From NCBI GenBank assembly GCA_029265335.1, contig JAJUJN010000106.1:1-7153 (forward strand): a stretch of DNA of 7,153 bases, given 5' to 3'. The notes beneath the pieces were generated by a model. That model made no database searches. It was not told the origin of the DNA and saw only the letters and a list, made by a program, of their open reading frames with translations. The stretch is from Alcaligenaceae bacterium. Its GTDB lineage: Bacteria; Pseudomonadota; Gammaproteobacteria; Burkholderiales; Burkholderiaceae_B. This document shows, in pieces, positions 5,536 to 7,153 of the stretch; positions within the stretch are counted from its first letter, which is position 1, and the number at the start of each line of letters is the position of its first letter. The position numbers were made by a program, and so were the translations under genes.

Positions 5536-6872
5536 TGCCACAAGAGTACGACTTCTATACCGATCGTTCGCCAGAAGCCACTGCGCTTCGGCTCACCCGT
5601 TCGCTCCCGATTGCTACCTTCGTCATGAAAACCTCGCCCAAGGGCGCGTTGCGGTTCTCGTTCATGAGCGAACCTTGGTTGCGCATGAACGCTCTCACAG
5701 CCGAGCAAGTGCAGGCAGAACCGCTGCTGCCCTTCGAGCGTATCCACCCCGATGATCAAGAAGCCTTCTGGCGCATTGCGCGCAAGGCCAGGCACGATTG
5801 CAAACCCTTGCATTGGGAGGGTCGTCTGCAGGTGCACGACCAAACCCTTTGGTGCACCATGAACGCCATGCCTTACCGGCTGCAAGACGGCAGCATTGCC
5901 TGGGAAGGCATGTTGGTGGATGTGTCGCCCCGTCACCAAATGGAGCGCCAACTACGTGCCAGCGAGCAGCGTTGGCGCAAAACCCTCGACCACGTTCCTA
6001 CGCCGGTGCTCTGCGCCCATCTCCAGCACCGTATTGTGCCGTTCTTCGTCAACCGAGCCTTCTTGCAGGCTTTTGGTTACACGCTTGCTGATCTGCTCGA
6101 AACCGGTCGTTGGATTCAACAAGCGTATCCCGACCCTGAATACCGCGCCAAGGCACGGCGAGAGTGGAAAGCGCTGGTCAACCGCTTGCGCGATGATCCC
6201 AATGCTGTCGAGGTTCAAGAGCTGCGCCTGGTCGGTCACGATGGCGAGGCTCGCGACTTGCTGGTGGCGGGTTCCATGGTGGAAGACATGCTGCTGGTGT
6301 CGTTCACCGATCTCACCGAACGCAAGCGAATCGAAGAAATTCATCAATATCGTGCGCGGCACGATGTGCTCACTGGCCTGGCCAACCGAGTGGTACTCAC
6401 CGAAGTGGTGGCCGACGCCATTGAGCGGCAAACTCCGTTTGCGCTGCTCTTTCTCGATCTCGACAACTTCAAGCAGGTGAACGACCGTTTCGGTCATTCG
6501 GTTGGTGATCGGGTGCTGCAAGGGGTGGCGCAGCGTCTGGAAATGGCGGTGCGCTCGGGCGATGTGCCGATACGCGTAGGCGGCGACGAGTTATTGGTGA
6601 TTGCTCGAAACATCGAAAGCCGCGAGTCGGCACACGGCGTGGCTCGGCGCTTGTGGCGCGCGCTGCAGGCGCCTTTTGCCGTAGAAGACCGCCTGCTGCC
6701 CATCACCGCCAGCATCGGCGTGGCGCTCTACCCACGAGATGGCGAGTCCTTGGAGAAGCTCATGGCTTATGCGGATAGTGATATGTATCGCAATAAGCTG
6801 GCCGGCACACAGGCCCGGGGTAGGTCGGGGGCCGAGCTCCTCACCAACCCCAAGATGCGCGGTTCGCCCTGA
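5535..6872 (+). CDS. Soluble PAS-PAS-GGDEF diguanylate cyclase (GGDEL variant)
   Basis: The protein has 445 residues, no signal peptide and no membrane segment, so it is a cytoplasmic sensor that should make the second messenger c-di-GMP from two GTP. The first PAS-like domain spans about 20-135 (IHPDDQEAFWRI at 70-81 and the closing GMLVDVSPRHQMERQL are typical). The second spans about 143-264, ending VSFTDLTERKRIEEI, the usual PAS-to-GGDEF linker. The GGDEF domain (about 273-430) has RHDVLTGLANR (275-285), FLDLDNFKQVND (306-317) with the metal-binding Asp, the signature VGGDEL (348-353) and TASIGVALYPRDG (391-403). The catalytic Gly-Gly-Asp-Glu is intact, but the fifth residue is Leu instead of Phe. 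An inhibitory I-site Arg340-x-x-Asp343 sits exactly five residues before the signature, so product feedback is expected. The GTG start is chosen because GGGAGG at 5523-5528 lies six bases upstream. No EAL domain is fused; the PAS ligand is unknown. Confidence 0.93.
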   Translation: MPQEYDFYTDRSPEATALRLTRSLPIATFVMKTSPKGALRFSFMSEPWLRMNALTAEQVQAEPLLPFERIHPDDQEAFWRIARKARHDCKPLHWEGRLQVHDQTLWCTMNAMPYRLQDGSIAWEGMLVDVSPRHQMERQLRASEQRWRKTLDHVPTPVLCAHLQHRIVPFFVNRAFLQAFGYTLADLLETGRWIQQAYPDPEYRAKARREWKALVNRLRDDPNAVEVQELRLVGHDGEARDLLVAGSMVEDMLLVSFTDLTERKRIEEIHQYRARHDVLTGLANRVVLTEVVADAIERQTPFALLFLDLDNFKQVNDRFGHSVGDRVLQGVAQRLEMAVRSGDVPIRVGGDELLVIARNIESRESAHGVARRLWRALQAPFAVEDRLLPITASIGVALYPRDGESLEKLMAYADSDMYRNKLAGTQARGRSGAELLTNPKMRGSP

Positions 6873-6966
6873 GTGGCGAGCTGCACCCCAACCGGTTGAA
6901 GGGTCGAGTTGCATCCATCACTGCAGTAGCAATCAACAAGCAGCGTCGCCACGATGGCCGCAGGCC

Positions 6967-7152
6967 TCAATACAAGTATTTACCCATCGCTCGAGCGAGG
7001 TCAAAACTCGTTTCACCCAACCAGGTGATTTCACTGCTGGTGAGAGTCTGGCCGTCGTACTCGTTATGCAAAAAAGCACCTGCCGAAATTTTGTGGGTGT
7101 CTTGATCTACCAGCAGCACGTAACTCTCGGTGGTGCACTCGTGCGGTTTGCA
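6967..7152 (-). CDS. ivy: Ivy-type lysozyme inhibitor, C-terminal part (5' end outside window)
   Basis: Reading the minus strand from the right edge gives 61 residues in one open frame ending in TGA (complement of 6967-6969). The fragment starts CKPHECTTES, closely matching the CKPHDC loop of E. coli Ivy, in which the two Cys form a disulfide and the His plugs the lysozyme active site. The spacing to the later strand is also right: YVLLVDQDTHKISAGAF corresponds to the Ivy strand pair after the loop, and EITWLGETS matches the LTWLN region near the Ivy C-terminus. Ivy proteins are periplasmic or secreted inhibitors of C-type lysozyme that protect the cell wall, and may also restrain the cell's own lytic transglycosylases. 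Here Asp of the loop is replaced by Glu. The signal peptide and first half lie beyond the window, so completeness cannot be judged. It is convergent with the cyclase across 94 bp with no clear terminator. Confidence 0.82.
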   Translation of the reverse strand, partial: CKPHECTTESYVLLVDQDTHKISAGAFLHNEYDGQTLTSSEITWLGETSFDLARAMGKYLY

Positions 7153-7153
7153 A

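Noticed and set aside
1..7153. Search by eye for CRISPR repeats, transposases, toxin-antitoxin pairs and phage-defence genes
   Set aside because: No regular repeat-spacer array and no encoded protein with motifs of those systems was found.

Overview
The window looks like chromosomal DNA of a betaproteobacterium, most likely Burkholderiales and perhaps Alcaligenaceae (Bordetella, Achromobacter or Pusillimonas type). The evidence is the high GC content, a SecG-like C-terminus directly followed by tRNA-Leu(GAG), a GTP-type PEP carboxykinase and a beta-class glutathione transferase. Family-level placement is inference; no taxonomic search was run.

Layout from left to right: (1) 2-283, the C-terminal end of a probable SecG with an acidic Pro/Asp/Ala repeat tail. 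(2) 356-440, a complete tRNA-Leu(GAG), with an extended -10 promoter candidate before it and a strong rho-independent terminator at 491-523. (3) 526-948, a lower-GC ORF that matches the C-terminal part of a bacterial lipoprotein family but has no signal peptide; its ATG lies right behind the tRNA terminator, so it is probably a truncated remnant. (4) 949-1152, a non-coding stretch with a near-perfect 12-bp inverted repeat. (5) 1153-1491, a small stand-alone thioredoxin-fold protein, convergent with (6) a beta-class glutathione S-transferase on the minus strand (1524-2129). (7) 2130-2445, a divergent intergenic region with a MerR-like promoter/operator geometry and a structured leader for (8) pckG (2446-4293), the GTP-dependent PEP carboxykinase. 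(9) 4367-5320 minus, a spermidine-synthase-like Rossmann protein with an N-terminal signal or anchor segment. (10) 5321-5534, a divergent region with an AT-rich island carrying two copies of GAAATTTCCC, and an 18-codon ORF that overlaps the next start codon by one base. (11) 5535-6872, a soluble two-PAS diguanylate cyclase with a GGDEL active-site variant and an intact I-site. (12) 6967-7152 minus, the C-terminal end of an Ivy-type lysozyme inhibitor cut by the window edge.

The genes do not form one operon: orientation changes at almost every junction. They read as separate housekeeping or stress functions: protein export, gluconeogenesis, thiol and glutathione chemistry, c-di-GMP signalling and envelope defence against lysozyme. 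I see no transposase, integrase, CRISPR array, toxin-antitoxin pair or recognisable phage-defence system, and no clearly undescribed multi-gene system. The items most worth following up are the pckG control region, the repeat-bearing control region of the cyclase, and the gene remnant behind the tRNA.
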